The notes under the pieces: generated by a model
Databases searched by the model: none
Told to the model about the DNA's origin: nothing
What the model saw: only the letters and a program-made list of their open reading frames with translations
Origin: Sagittula stellata E-37
Lineage (GTDB): Bacteria; Pseudomonadota; Alphaproteobacteria; Rhodobacterales; Rhodobacteraceae
NCBI RefSeq assembly: GCF_039724765.1
Contig: NZ_CP155729.1
Location: 4,349,501-4,413,500 of the forward strand
Length of the DNA: 64,000 nt
Direction of reading: 5' to 3'
Position numbers and translations under genes: made by a program
Shown: piece by piece, positions 46,087 through 54,190 of the stretch
How the letters are laid out: each line of letters opens with the position of its first letter
How positions within the stretch are numbered: the stretch's first letter is position 1

Positions 46087-46578
46087 ATGGATCGCATCGA
46101 TACGTCGTTGATCGCATTACGCAGAATTCTCCGCGCGACAGAGCTGTTCGGTCGTGAGCTGAAGCAGGTGGCGGGTATCACCGCACCCCAGTTCCGCGCC
46201 CTGCAGATCATCGCGGAGAACGGATCCGCCACCGCGACCGAGATCGCGCAACGCATGAGGGTGACCCAGGCGACGGTGACGTCGCTTGTCGATAAACTCG
46301 TGCGGCAAAATCTCGTCGTGCGGGAGAAATCCGCCGCCGACCGCCGTCAGACCAACATTCAGGTGACACCGCTGGGGCACGAGACGCTCGACCGGGCGCC
46401 CGACCCCTTGCAACAACGGTTTGTCCGCAAGTTCGAGGCCATGGACGACTGGGAACAGTCGATGCTCGTGGCGTCTCTAGAACGCGTTGCGGCCATGCTC
46501 GATGCGGAGGATCTGGACGCGTCCCCAGTGCTGGACACAGGCGACATTCGCCACGCCGCCCGCAACGGCGCACACTGA
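46087..46578 (+). CDS. ectR: MarR-family regulator of ectoine synthesis
   Basis: A 163-residue winged-helix protein: MDRIDTSLIALRRILRATE is typical of EctR, ITAPQFRALQIIAENG opens the MarR fold, ATEIAQRMRVTQATVTSLVDKLVRQ is the HTH (quoted here by ends: QRMRVTQATVTSLVDKL), and KSAADRRQTNIQVTPLG is the wing. EctR represses ectABC-ask at low salinity. The ATG at 46087 follows AAAGGAGGTTCG, so the longer frame from 46033 is rejected. It is divergent from ectA. Confidence 0.93.
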   Translation: MDRIDTSLIALRRILRATELFGRELKQVAGITAPQFRALQIIAENGSATATEIAQRMRVTQATVTSLVDKLVRQNLVVREKSAADRRQTNIQVTPLGHETLDRAPDPLQQRFVRKFEAMDDWEQSMLVASLERVAAMLDAEDLDASPVLDTGDIRHAARNGAH

Positions 46579-46643
46579 CCGTTCCCCGGGTACACACCGG
46601 GCGACCGGTTCACACGCGGAATGCCGCCTGTGACACCGCACAC

Positions 46644-46663
46644 AAGATTGCTTAAGATTGCTT
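46644..46663 (+). repeat. Two tandem copies of AAGATTGCTT before choX
   Basis: A perfect 10-bp unit repeated once without spacer, one helical turn apart, 62 bp upstream of the choline-binding-protein start. Such spacing suits cooperative binding of a regulator, but no protein can be named. Confidence 0.5.
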
Positions 46664-46725
46664 GAAGACGGGGCCACATTGCCGGATGTTGGGTGCATGA
46701 CAAATCCCGACAGCGGAGAAACCCG

Positions 46726-47646
46726 ATGAAAAAGACCCTCACCTTCTGCGCCATCGCGGCCCTTTCGGCCAATGGCGCATGGGCCGATTGCGATACGGTT
46801 GTCCTGTCCGACGTCGGCTGGACCGACATCACCGCCACCACCGCCGCGACCTCCGTCGTGCTCGAAGCGCTCGGCTACGACACCGACGTGAAGGTGCTGT
46901 CCGTTCCCGTGACCTACACCTCCATGGCCTCCGGCGACGTGGACGTCTTCCTCGGCAACTGGATGCCCACGATGGAAGCCGACATCGCCCCTTACCGCGA
47001 AGCCGGGACGGTCGATACGGTCCGCGCCAACCTCGAAGGCGCGAAGTACACGCTCGCCGTCAACAAGGCCGCCGCCGATCTGGGCATCAAGGACTTCTCC
47101 GACATCGCCGCGCACAAGGATGCGCTCGAAGGCAAGATCTACGGGATCGAACCAGGCAACGACGGCAACCGCCTGATCCAGTCCATGATCGATGAAGACG
47201 CCTTTGGCCTCGAAGGTTTCGAAGTCGTGGAATCGTCCGAACAGGGCATGTTGAGCCAGGTTGCCCGCGCCGACCGTCGAGACGAACCGGTCGTTTTCCT
47301 CGGCTGGGAACCGCACCCGATGAACGCCAACTACGAGATGTCCTACCTCACCGGCGGCGACGATTACTTTGGCCCGAACCTCGGCGGCGCGACCGTCTAC
47401 ACCAACACCTCCGCGGGTTTCGCCGAAGAGTGCCCGAACTTGGGCGCGCTGCTGAACAACCTCGAATTCTCCCTCGCGATGGAGAACGAGATCATGGGCA
47501 AGATCCTCGACGATGGCGCGGACCCGGAAGATGCCGCGACTGAGTGGCTCCAGGCCAACGCCGATGTGCTGGATGGCTGGCTGTCCGGTGTGACCACCAA
47601 GGACGGTGGGGACGCCATGGAGGCCGTGAAGGGCGCGCTGGAATAA
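46726..47646 (+). CDS. choX: Choline/betaine ABC transporter substrate-binding protein
   Basis: A 306-residue periplasmic protein with signal MKKTLTFCAIAALSANGAWA. The mature protein opens CDTVVLSDVGWTDITAT and has GDVDVFLGNWMPTM, IEPGNDGNRLIQSM and FLGWEPHPMNANY; the aromatic residues in these segments form the cage that holds the quaternary ammonium in ChoX/ProX proteins. It is most like ChoX, a choline binder. GGAGA precedes the ATG at 46726. The permease and ATPase genes follow, with a hairpin between. Confidence 0.9.
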   Translation: MKKTLTFCAIAALSANGAWADCDTVVLSDVGWTDITATTAATSVVLEALGYDTDVKVLSVPVTYTSMASGDVDVFLGNWMPTMEADIAPYREAGTVDTVRANLEGAKYTLAVNKAAADLGIKDFSDIAAHKDALEGKIYGIEPGNDGNRLIQSMIDEDAFGLEGFEVVESSEQGMLSQVARADRRDEPVVFLGWEPHPMNANYEMSYLTGGDDYFGPNLGGATVYTNTSAGFAEECPNLGALLNNLEFSLAMENEIMGKILDDGADPEDAATEWLQANADVLDGWLSGVTTKDGGDAMEAVKGALE

Positions 47647-47671
47647 GCGCCCGACGGTTCTACAGATACCG

Positions 47672-47697
47672 GCGCCGGTCCCGACAGGGATCGGCGC
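47672..47697 (+). other. Intercistronic hairpin between choX and choW
   Basis: GCGCCGGTCCC folds with GGGATCGGCGC around GACA (one G-U or bulge in the middle) and is followed by TTT, 25 bases after the choX stop. It would reduce read-through into the permease gene or protect the choX mRNA 3' end. Confidence 0.65.
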
Positions 47698-47754
47698 TTT
47701 CGGGTTTGACAAGACCAAGACCAAAGACGGACCGAACAGGGACAGGGGCGTGAC

Positions 47755-48588
47755 ATGGAGTGGCTGGAAGAACACAAGCTGCCGATCGGCAGTGTGGTCA
47801 GGGACGCGGTCGACTGGCTGACCGACAACGCGGTCTGGTTCTTCGACGGGCTCTCGCTGGCACTGGAATCGGTGATCGACGCCCTGCTCTGGTGCCTCCA
47901 GACGCCGCCCGCGCTGCTGATCGTCGCCCTCATCACGCTGCTGTCATGGTTCGCCCGCCGCTCTGTCGGTTTCACGATCTTCACCGCCGCCGGGCTGCTG
48001 CTGATCATCAATCAGGGCTACTGGGAAGAAACCACCGAGACCCTGGCATTGGTGATCGCGGCCGCCGTGGTCTGCATGGGTGTCGGCGTGCCGGTGGGCA
48101 TCGCCGCGGCGCGCCGCCCGTGGCTCTATAACGCGCTGTCACCGGTCCTCGACCTGATGCAGACGATCCCGACATTCGTGTACCTGATCCCGGCGCTGAT
48201 CCTTTTTGGACTGGGCATGGTTCCGGGGCTCATCGCCACGGTGATTTTCGCCATCCCAGCGCCGATCCGCCTCACCCATCTCGGCATCACATCGACGCCC
48301 ACCGCGCTGATCGAGGCCGGCGAAGCGTTTGGCGCCACTCGCCGCCAACTGCTCTACAAGGTGGAACTGCCCTACGCGATGCCGCAGATCATGGCCGGGC
48401 TGACCCAGACGATCATGCTGTCGCTGTCGATGGTGGTGATCGCCGCGCTGGTCGGCGCCGACGGCCTGGGCGTGCCGACGCTGCGCGCATTGAACTCCGT
48501 CAACATCGCCCAGGGCTTCGAGGTGGGCATCGCCATCGTCCTTGTCGCGATCATCTTCGACCGCATGTTCAAGAAGCGGGGGTCCTGA
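47755..48588 (+). CDS. choW: Choline ABC transporter permease
   Basis: A 277-residue inner-membrane protein with six helices, similar to ProW/ChoW. MEWLEEHKLPIGSVVRDAVD is an amphipathic start, LDLMQTIPTFVYLIPALILFG is the characteristic family segment (quoted in part: MQTIPTFVYLIPALI), and EAGEAFGATRRQLLYKVELP is the EAA loop for the ATPase. It pairs with ChoX and ChoV for high-affinity choline uptake. One base separates it from choV. Confidence 0.92.
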   Translation: MEWLEEHKLPIGSVVRDAVDWLTDNAVWFFDGLSLALESVIDALLWCLQTPPALLIVALITLLSWFARRSVGFTIFTAAGLLLIINQGYWEETTETLALVIAAAVVCMGVGVPVGIAAARRPWLYNALSPVLDLMQTIPTFVYLIPALILFGLGMVPGLIATVIFAIPAPIRLTHLGITSTPTALIEAGEAFGATRRQLLYKVELPYAMPQIMAGLTQTIMLSLSMVVIAALVGADGLGVPTLRALNSVNIAQGFEVGIAIVLVAIIFDRMFKKRGS

Positions 48589-48589
48589 G

Positions 48590-49669
48590 ATGACCGACCC
48601 CATGACGACCCGGCCCATGGTCCGCTTCGACGCCGTCAACATCGTGTTCGGCGACGCACCCCAGACGGCCCTGCCGCTGATGGACGAAGGCCTCTCCCGT
48701 GCCGAAATCCAGGAACGTACGAACCAGGTGCTGGGCGTACATGACTGTTCGCTCGACGTGCATGACGGCGAAATCCTCGTGCTGATGGGGCTGTCGGGCT
48801 CCGGCAAGTCGACGCTGTTGCGCGCGGTCAACGGGCTGAATCCGGTGGCGCGCGGCAAGGTAGAGGTCCGCATGGACGACGAGTTCGTCGATGTCGCCAC
48901 CGCCTCCGCCAAGGCGCTGCGCCGTATCCGCACCCAGCGCGTCGCCATGGTCTTCCAGCAGTTCGGTCTGTTGCCGTGGCGAACCGTCATCGACAACGTG
49001 GCCTTCGGGCTGGAGATCGCAGGCGTGCCCCAAACCGAACGTATGGATCGCGCCCGCCGCCAGCTCGACACCGTGAACCTCGGCGAATGGGCCGACCGCA
49101 AGGTGCAGGAACTGTCGGGCGGCATGCAACAGCGCGTGGGCCTTGCCCGCGCGCTCGCCACCGAGGCGCCGATCCTGCTGATGGACGAACCCTTCTCGGC
49201 CCTCGACCCGCTGATCCGCAACCGGCTTCAGGATGAATTGCTGGAACTGCAACAGCGGCTCGGACGGACGATCATCTTCGTCAGCCACGATCTGGACGAG
49301 GCTTTGAAGATCGGCAACCGTATCGCGATCATGGAGGGCGGGCGCATCGTGCAATGCGGCACGCCGCAGGACATCGTCCTGACGCCTGCCACGGAATACG
49401 TCGCCGATTTCGTCGCGCACATGAATCCGCTCAATGTGCTGCGCGCGATGGAGATCATGGCGCCCGCCCCTGCCGCACCGCCCGCGTCGGCGCGGCACGT
49501 CGCGCCCACCATACCGATCCGGGACATCCTGCCGATGCTCAGCGAGGACACCGCCCCGCTGATCGTCATGGAAGACGGCCAGCCCGTAGGGATAATCGAC
49601 ACCCGCGCGCTGCTGACCGCCCTGATGAATGAACAGCGACAGGTTGCAGAGGTCCGGGAAAGCGCCTGA
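48590..49669 (+). CDS. choV: Choline ABC transporter ATP-binding protein
   Basis: A 359-residue ATPase of the ProV/ChoV type. ALPLMDEGLSRAEIQERTNQVLG, seen in part here as GLSRAEIQERTNQVLG, is the family's N-terminal extension; Walker A is GLSGSGKST, signature LSGGMQQRVGLARAL, Walker B ILLMDEPFSALDPLIR. The C-terminus after about 290 is a shortened CBS-like tail (VMEDGQPVGIIDTRALL). Start ATG 48590 follows GGGGGTCC. It energises ChoW. The GntR gene downstream is convergent. Confidence 0.92.
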   Translation: MTDPMTTRPMVRFDAVNIVFGDAPQTALPLMDEGLSRAEIQERTNQVLGVHDCSLDVHDGEILVLMGLSGSGKSTLLRAVNGLNPVARGKVEVRMDDEFVDVATASAKALRRIRTQRVAMVFQQFGLLPWRTVIDNVAFGLEIAGVPQTERMDRARRQLDTVNLGEWADRKVQELSGGMQQRVGLARALATEAPILLMDEPFSALDPLIRNRLQDELLELQQRLGRTIIFVSHDLDEALKIGNRIAIMEGGRIVQCGTPQDIVLTPATEYVADFVAHMNPLNVLRAMEIMAPAPAAPPASARHVAPTIPIRDILPMLSEDTAPLIVMEDGQPVGIIDTRALLTALMNEQRQVAEVRESA

Positions 49670-49695
49670 AACCTCGGCGCACGTCCTGCTGCCCC

Positions 49696-50400
49696 TCAGC
49701 TCGAAAAGAACTCCGGGTACTTCTCCCGCAGCATGTCGAGCCGGCGGATCGTGCCCGAGAGGTGGACGCGGATCGCCTCCATCGCGGCGTCGGGATCGCC
49801 CTGCTCGATCCATTGCAAGATGCTCCAGTGCTTTTCCACGATGTCGGCCATCTTGCCCTCGGACGGCAGGTCCAGCATCTGGCAGCGGAACAAGTGGCCC
49901 AGCCTGCGGATCAGGATCTGCTGGAGGTTCGTCATGCCGACGCCCGCGAACAGCGTGCGGTGAAAGGCCCGGTCGAGTTCGTTGAACAGACCCATCTGCG
50001 CGGTATCGCCCTGCAGCGCCTCCTGCATGTTCAGGATCGCCCGCGCGCGTGAAATCACCTCCGGATCGGGATCGAGCGCCAGCCGGCGCACCACCTCCGT
50101 TTCCACGGCGACCCGCAGGAACTGGGTTTCCCGCAACTGGTCGACGTCGATGCGCTTCACGACCGTGCCGGACTGCGGCATGATCCGGACCAGCCCGTCC
50201 TCCTCCAGCCTCTGCAGCGCCTCGCGCACCGGGGTCAGGCTGACGCCGTATTCCTGCGCGATGGCCGTGCGCGACAGCACCGTGCCCGGCGGATGGTCCA
50301 GCGACACCACCTTCTTGCGCAACGCGTCGTAGACCGCGCTCGCCGCCGAGACCGGGTGCTTCTCTCCATGTTCGCCAAAAGCTTGTTCGATGATCGCCAT
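49696..50400 (-). CDS. GntR-family regulator with FCD domain
   Basis: A 234-residue regulator. The winged helix (about 15-80) includes VYDALRKKVVSLDHPPG, AIAQEYGVSLTPVREALQRL and IMPQSGTVVKRID; the helical FCD domain (about 90-225) has FNELDRAFHRTLFAGVG with the metal-binding Asp and His, and EKHWSILQWIEQGD and AIRVHLSG supply the other histidines. FCD GntR proteins control sugar-acid and organic-acid catabolism, with the substrate as ligand. It is divergent from the TRAP and sugar-acid genes. ATG 50400 follows GGAACGGAC; the frame extends to 50463. Confidence 0.9.
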   Translation of the reverse strand: MAIIEQAFGEHGEKHPVSAASAVYDALRKKVVSLDHPPGTVLSRTAIAQEYGVSLTPVREALQRLEEDGLVRIMPQSGTVVKRIDVDQLRETQFLRVAVETEVVRRLALDPDPEVISRARAILNMQEALQGDTAQMGLFNELDRAFHRTLFAGVGMTNLQQILIRRLGHLFRCQMLDLPSEGKMADIVEKHWSILQWIEQGDPDAAMEAIRVHLSGTIRRLDMLREKYPEFFSS

Positions 50401-50469
50401 GTCCGTTCCAGATACGCCACCGCAGTGGCCTTGCCCACTAATATCGGCGCTTCCCCATTTCAATCAAGA

Positions 50470-50499
50470 TTGAACGCCTAATACTACTAATATATTAGT
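50470..50499 (+). promoter_or_regulatory. Promoter with overlapping ACTAATATATTAGT operator, likely GntR-controlled
   Basis: ACTAATATATTAGT (50486-50499) is a perfect 14-bp palindrome. TTGAAC (50470-50475) and TATTAG (50493-50498), 17 bp apart, form a promoter toward the TRAP genes whose -10 lies in the palindrome. A partial copy, ACTAATAT, is at 50437-50444 near the gntR start. Repression by the divergent GntR is the simplest reading. Confidence 0.68.
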
Positions 50500-50565
50500 C
50501 CACGCAGCTCGTGAGCGCCGGTCGAGGAGGGCCGCGCCGCGTGCACTGCACCAAGGGAGGACACA

Positions 50566-51606
50566 ATGAAAACCGAGATCCTGAAGCACATGTCCAAGGC
50601 GGCGGTCCTTGCGGCATCCGTCGCCGCGCTGGCCACCGCGGCGACCGCTGCCGACAAGACGCTGAAGATCCAGACGTCATCCAACGCCAGCCACGCCTCG
50701 CTCGCCTACCTGAACGAGGAATGGGTGCCCAAGCTGGAGACAATGACCGGCGGATCGCTTGGGGTGGAGCTTCTGCCGATCGACGCCGTCGTGCCGCGCC
50801 GCGAGACGGCCGAGGCGATCTCGGTCGGCATCCTCGACGGCGACCTCACCTCGATCAACTATTTCGCCGGTGTCGACCCGGCCTTCGCGCTGATGGGCGA
50901 CCTGATCGCGGGCTACGACTCGGCCGACCAGATCCAGGCGTTCTGCGCGCAGGGTGGCGGCAAGGAGATGCTGCAGAAGCTCTTCGACGAACACTTCGAG
51001 GGCGTGCACGTGGTCGGCTGCGGCGCATACGCGCGCGAAGCCTTCGTCTCCAAGGTGCCGATCCGGGGCGTGAAGGACTTCGCGGGCGTGAAGGTGCGCT
51101 CGCCCGAAGGTCTTGCGGCGGACGTCTTCAAGCGCGTGGGTGCAGCGCCCGTGTCGATGTCCGGCTCCGAAACCTATGGCGCGCTCGAAAAGGGCGTGAT
51201 CGACGCCGCGGACAATTCCGCCTATGCCAACAACGACGCCAACGGCATGCACAAGATCGCCAGGTACCCGATCTTCCCGGGCATCCACTCCACCCCGATC
51301 CTGCAGTTCACTGTCTCTCAAGCCGTCTGGGACGAGATGTCCGAGCAGGAGCAGGTCGCGCTCGAAACCTGGTATCTTGCCGCCTACAACGGGCTGCGCC
51401 AGCACTTCGACCGCCTCGACCGCCAGCTTGTCGCGCGTGACAAGGCGGCCGGGGAACTGGAAGTGATCGACTGGCCGCAGGAAGAGCGCGACGCCTTCCG
51501 CAAGGTGGCGCAGCAGGCGTGGGAAGACTTCGCCAAGGGCTCCGACCTGGCACAGGAAGTCTACGACGCGCATATCGCCTTCATGAAGGAAGCCGGGCTG
51601 CTCTGA
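50566..51606 (+). CDS. TRAP transporter substrate-binding protein (DctP family) of the sugar-acid cluster
   Basis: A 346-residue periplasmic protein with a signal peptide (AAVLAASVAALATAATAADK). VGILDGDLTSINYFAG, the VKVRSPEGLAADVFKRVGAA segment (here: KVRSPEGLAADVFKR) with the substrate-carboxylate arginine, and EKGVIDAADNSAYANND are DctP landmarks. The ligand is probably an aldonic or aldaric acid, judging from the dehydratases and aldehyde dehydrogenase downstream. AGGGAGGACACA is its ribosome binding site. Confidence 0.92.
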   Translation: MKTEILKHMSKAAVLAASVAALATAATAADKTLKIQTSSNASHASLAYLNEEWVPKLETMTGGSLGVELLPIDAVVPRRETAEAISVGILDGDLTSINYFAGVDPAFALMGDLIAGYDSADQIQAFCAQGGGKEMLQKLFDEHFEGVHVVGCGAYAREAFVSKVPIRGVKDFAGVKVRSPEGLAADVFKRVGAAPVSMSGSETYGALEKGVIDAADNSAYANNDANGMHKIARYPIFPGIHSTPILQFTVSQAVWDEMSEQEQVALETWYLAAYNGLRQHFDRLDRQLVARDKAAGELEVIDWPQEERDAFRKVAQQAWEDFAKGSDLAQEVYDAHIAFMKEAGLL

Positions 51607-51625
51607 CCGCCTCAGAGCCCCCCAG

Positions 51626-51685
51626 GGCGTCCCCGGACGACGGGGACGCCTCGGCACCTCCAGGGCCTGTCCGAGGCCCTCTTTT
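51626..51685 (+). terminator. Two hairpins between the TRAP binding protein and permease genes
   Basis: GGCGTCCCCG pairs perfectly with CGGGGACGCC around GACGA (51626-51650). AGGGCCT pairs with AGGCCCT around GTCCG and is followed by CTTTTCCC (51662-51685), which resembles a rho-independent terminator. They lie 20-80 bases after the binding-protein stop and should attenuate permease expression. Confidence 0.72.
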
Positions 51686-51712
51686 CCCGGCCCCGAGGGA
51701 GGATTCCCGCCC

Positions 51713-53794
51713 GTGACCCGAAACATCGACGACGCCATCGCGCAGTCCGATCTGGAAATCGCCGATCAGGACCCCCTCGCCCACGAGGATGAGACGGACC
51801 TGCCGATGTCCGACTACACGGTGGTCGACCACGCCAGCCACATCACAGGCATCGCCATTTCGTCCTTCTACCTCGTGGCGGCGCTCGCCAGACTGTACGA
51901 GGTGTTTTCGCGCTACGTGCTGAACCACCCGACCTTCTGGGCGTTCGAGACGGTGATGACCACCGTGGCCGCCGCGTGGATGCTGTCGGCGGGCTACGTC
52001 ACGCTGAAGAAGCGGCACATCGCGATCACCGTCATCCACGGGCTGACCACCCGGCGCCAGCAATGGTGGCTGGACCTCTTCGCCATGCTTGTGGGCATCT
52101 TCGCGCTCTACATGCTGCTGACCGACGCGCCGATCCGCGCCTACGTCAGCATCGAACGCATCGAGAAGTCCGGTTCCGCCTTCAATTCCCCCCTGCCGAT
52201 GATGATGAAGTCGCTGATGGTGATCGGCGCGTTCATGTACCTCGCGCAGCTCATGATGAACCTGCACCGGCACCTGAACACCAACCTCGGGCGGCTGTTG
52301 GTCAAGATCGTCGCCGTCTACTTCGTCCTCTACTTCGTCTCCGCCTTCCTGTCCGAGGTCTTCGCCTTCGCCCCGGCAGAGGCGCTGTCGGGCGCCATCT
52401 CCGAAATCGGCAAGGCGCTCGACCCGTCGAAGGCGCTGGACATGCGGTCGATGGACCTGGGCACCGTGTCGCTCATCATGGTGGTCATGCTGATCGCGCT
52501 GATGATGACCGGCATGCCGCTGGGCATCGTCACCCTGATCGTGTCGGTCATCATGGCCATCGGCTTCTTCGGACCGCGCGGGCTGTTCCTCGTGTCCTCG
52601 AACGCGGTGGGCCTGCTGGAGCACTACTCGCTCGTCGCGGTGCCGTTCTTCGTGCTCATGGCCTCCATCCTCGAACGCGCAGGCATCGCCGAGGACCTCT
52701 TCGACGCCATGTCGATCTTTGCCGGCAACCTGCGCGGCGGCGTCGCCGTGCAGACCACCGTCGTCGCCGTGATCCTCGCCGCCATGTCGGGCGTCATGGG
52801 CGGAGAAATCGTCATGCTGGGTCTCGTCGCCCTGCCGCAGATGTTCCGCCTGGGCTACGACCGCAAGATCACCATCGGCCTGATCTGTGCCGCAGGCGCG
52901 CTGGCCACGCTGATCCCGCCGTCGATCATCATGATCGTCTACGGCCTGTCCGCCGAGGTCGGCATCGGCGACCTCTTCATGGCGGGCGCGATCCCCGGCA
53001 TCATGCTGGCGGTGTTTTACGCGGGCTACGTTCTGATCCGCGTGAACCTGAACCCCCGCCTTGCCCCCACCGCGTCCGAGGTCGCCGCGATGACCGGCAC
53101 CGAACAAAGGCTGTCGCGCGAGCGTCTGACCGCCGTGATCCTGTCGATCGCCCTGATCGCCACGGTCATGGGGTCGATCTACGCCGGAATCGCCTCGGTC
53201 ACCGAATCCGCCGCCGTGGGCTGCATCGGCGCGATGGTGATCGCCGCCATCCGCAACCGCTTCAACTGGGAGGTGGTGACCGCCGCGCTCATGGGCACCA
53301 TGGCGACCGTGGGCACGATCATCTGGCTGATCGTCGGGGCGGTCTCCTTCGTGGGTATCTTCAACCTTGTCGGCGGCGGAGAGTTCATGCGCTCCCTGTT
53401 CCTCGACCTCGGCCTGTCGGCCATGGGCACAGTGCTCGTGATGATGCTGATCCTGATGGTTTTGGGCACCTTCATGGAGTGGATCGCCATCGTGCTGATC
53501 ACCGTCCCGGTCTTTGCGCCGGTGGTGATGACGCTGGCGCCCGCCCTCGGCCTGACCGAGGATCAGGCCAAGATCTGGTTCGGCATCCTCTTCGTGATGA
53601 ACATCCAGATCTACTTCCTGTCGCCGCCCTTCGGCCCGGCCTGCTTCTGGCTGAAATCCGTGGCGCCGAAGGATGTGACCCTGCAGGAGATCTTCCTCTC
53701 CGTACTGCCCTTCATCGGCCTTCAGATCGTCGGCCTCGTCCTGGTGATGGCCTTCCCGCAGATAGCCCTTTTCCTTCCCGAACTCCTGAACTGA
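51713..53794 (+). CDS. TRAP transporter fused small and large permease (DctQM)
   Basis: A 693-residue membrane protein. The first part (about 45-200) is DctQ-like, with FWAFETVMTTVAAAWMLSAG in helix two; the second (about 235-690) is DctM-like, with VSSNAVGLLEHYSLVAVPFFVLM, AMSGVMGGEIVMLGLVALPQM and TLIPPSIIMIVYGLSAEV, each shown here only in part of the domain. One fused chain replaces separate DctQ and DctM. GTG 51713 follows GGGAGGATT. A 40-codon membrane protein gene follows 9 bp later. Confidence 0.92.
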   Translation: MTRNIDDAIAQSDLEIADQDPLAHEDETDLPMSDYTVVDHASHITGIAISSFYLVAALARLYEVFSRYVLNHPTFWAFETVMTTVAAAWMLSAGYVTLKKRHIAITVIHGLTTRRQQWWLDLFAMLVGIFALYMLLTDAPIRAYVSIERIEKSGSAFNSPLPMMMKSLMVIGAFMYLAQLMMNLHRHLNTNLGRLLVKIVAVYFVLYFVSAFLSEVFAFAPAEALSGAISEIGKALDPSKALDMRSMDLGTVSLIMVVMLIALMMTGMPLGIVTLIVSVIMAIGFFGPRGLFLVSSNAVGLLEHYSLVAVPFFVLMASILERAGIAEDLFDAMSIFAGNLRGGVAVQTTVVAVILAAMSGVMGGEIVMLGLVALPQMFRLGYDRKITIGLICAAGALATLIPPSIIMIVYGLSAEVGIGDLFMAGAIPGIMLAVFYAGYVLIRVNLNPRLAPTASEVAAMTGTEQRLSRERLTAVILSIALIATVMGSIYAGIASVTESAAVGCIGAMVIAAIRNRFNWEVVTAALMGTMATVGTIIWLIVGAVSFVGIFNLVGGGEFMRSLFLDLGLSAMGTVLVMMLILMVLGTFMEWIAIVLITVPVFAPVVMTLAPALGLTEDQAKIWFGILFVMNIQIYFLSPPFGPACFWLKSVAPKDVTLQEIFLSVLPFIGLQIVGLVLVMAFPQIALFLPELLN

Positions 53795-53803
53795 GGTAGA
53801 GCC

Positions 53804-53926
53804 ATGATCGGACGCGACTCACGTGAAGACATCGACGGCTACGGCATCTGGCCCTGGCTTTTCGGGCTTGTGCTCGTGGCGGTCATCATCGGAATCATGT
53901 TCGGTGCCGCCCAGCCCATTTCCTGA
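53804..53926 (+). CDS. 40-residue single-helix membrane protein
   Basis: A short frame, ATG 53804 to TGA 53926, encoding MIGRDSREDIDGYGIWPW followed by a hydrophobic helix (LFGLVLVAVIIGIMFG) and a short AAQPIS tail. GAGGTAGAGCC provides a ribosome binding site, and it is 9 bp after the TRAP permease. An acidic soluble head, Trp-rich interface and one helix look like a genuine small membrane protein, perhaps a TRAP accessory. Function is unknown. Confidence 0.65.
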   Translation: MIGRDSREDIDGYGIWPWLFGLVLVAVIIGIMFGAAQPIS

Positions 53927-54190
53927 GCGGCAACCCTGGGGAGGGGGACGACATGCCGGACCGCCGGACCGCCGCGCGGCCTGCCCGAACGGATGGCCTC
54001 CGGCCCTGTCGCCGCGCGATGAGGCCCGCCATCGGAAATCCCATCGGGGGCAACGTGACCACGGGCACCACAGATGGCATGGTGGTGACCGTGGCCATGC
54101 GCCGAACCACATGCCCGCAACATCCGGCCTCGCGCCGGCCGGGATGGCCCGGCCAGCGCCGCCAGTTTCGAAGACCAGCAAGGACAGACC

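Noticed and set aside
51976..53799. A 607-codon frame inside the fused TRAP permease gene on the same strand
   Set aside because: It is a frame-shifted reading of the permease, dominated by Arg, His and Asp, with no domain.
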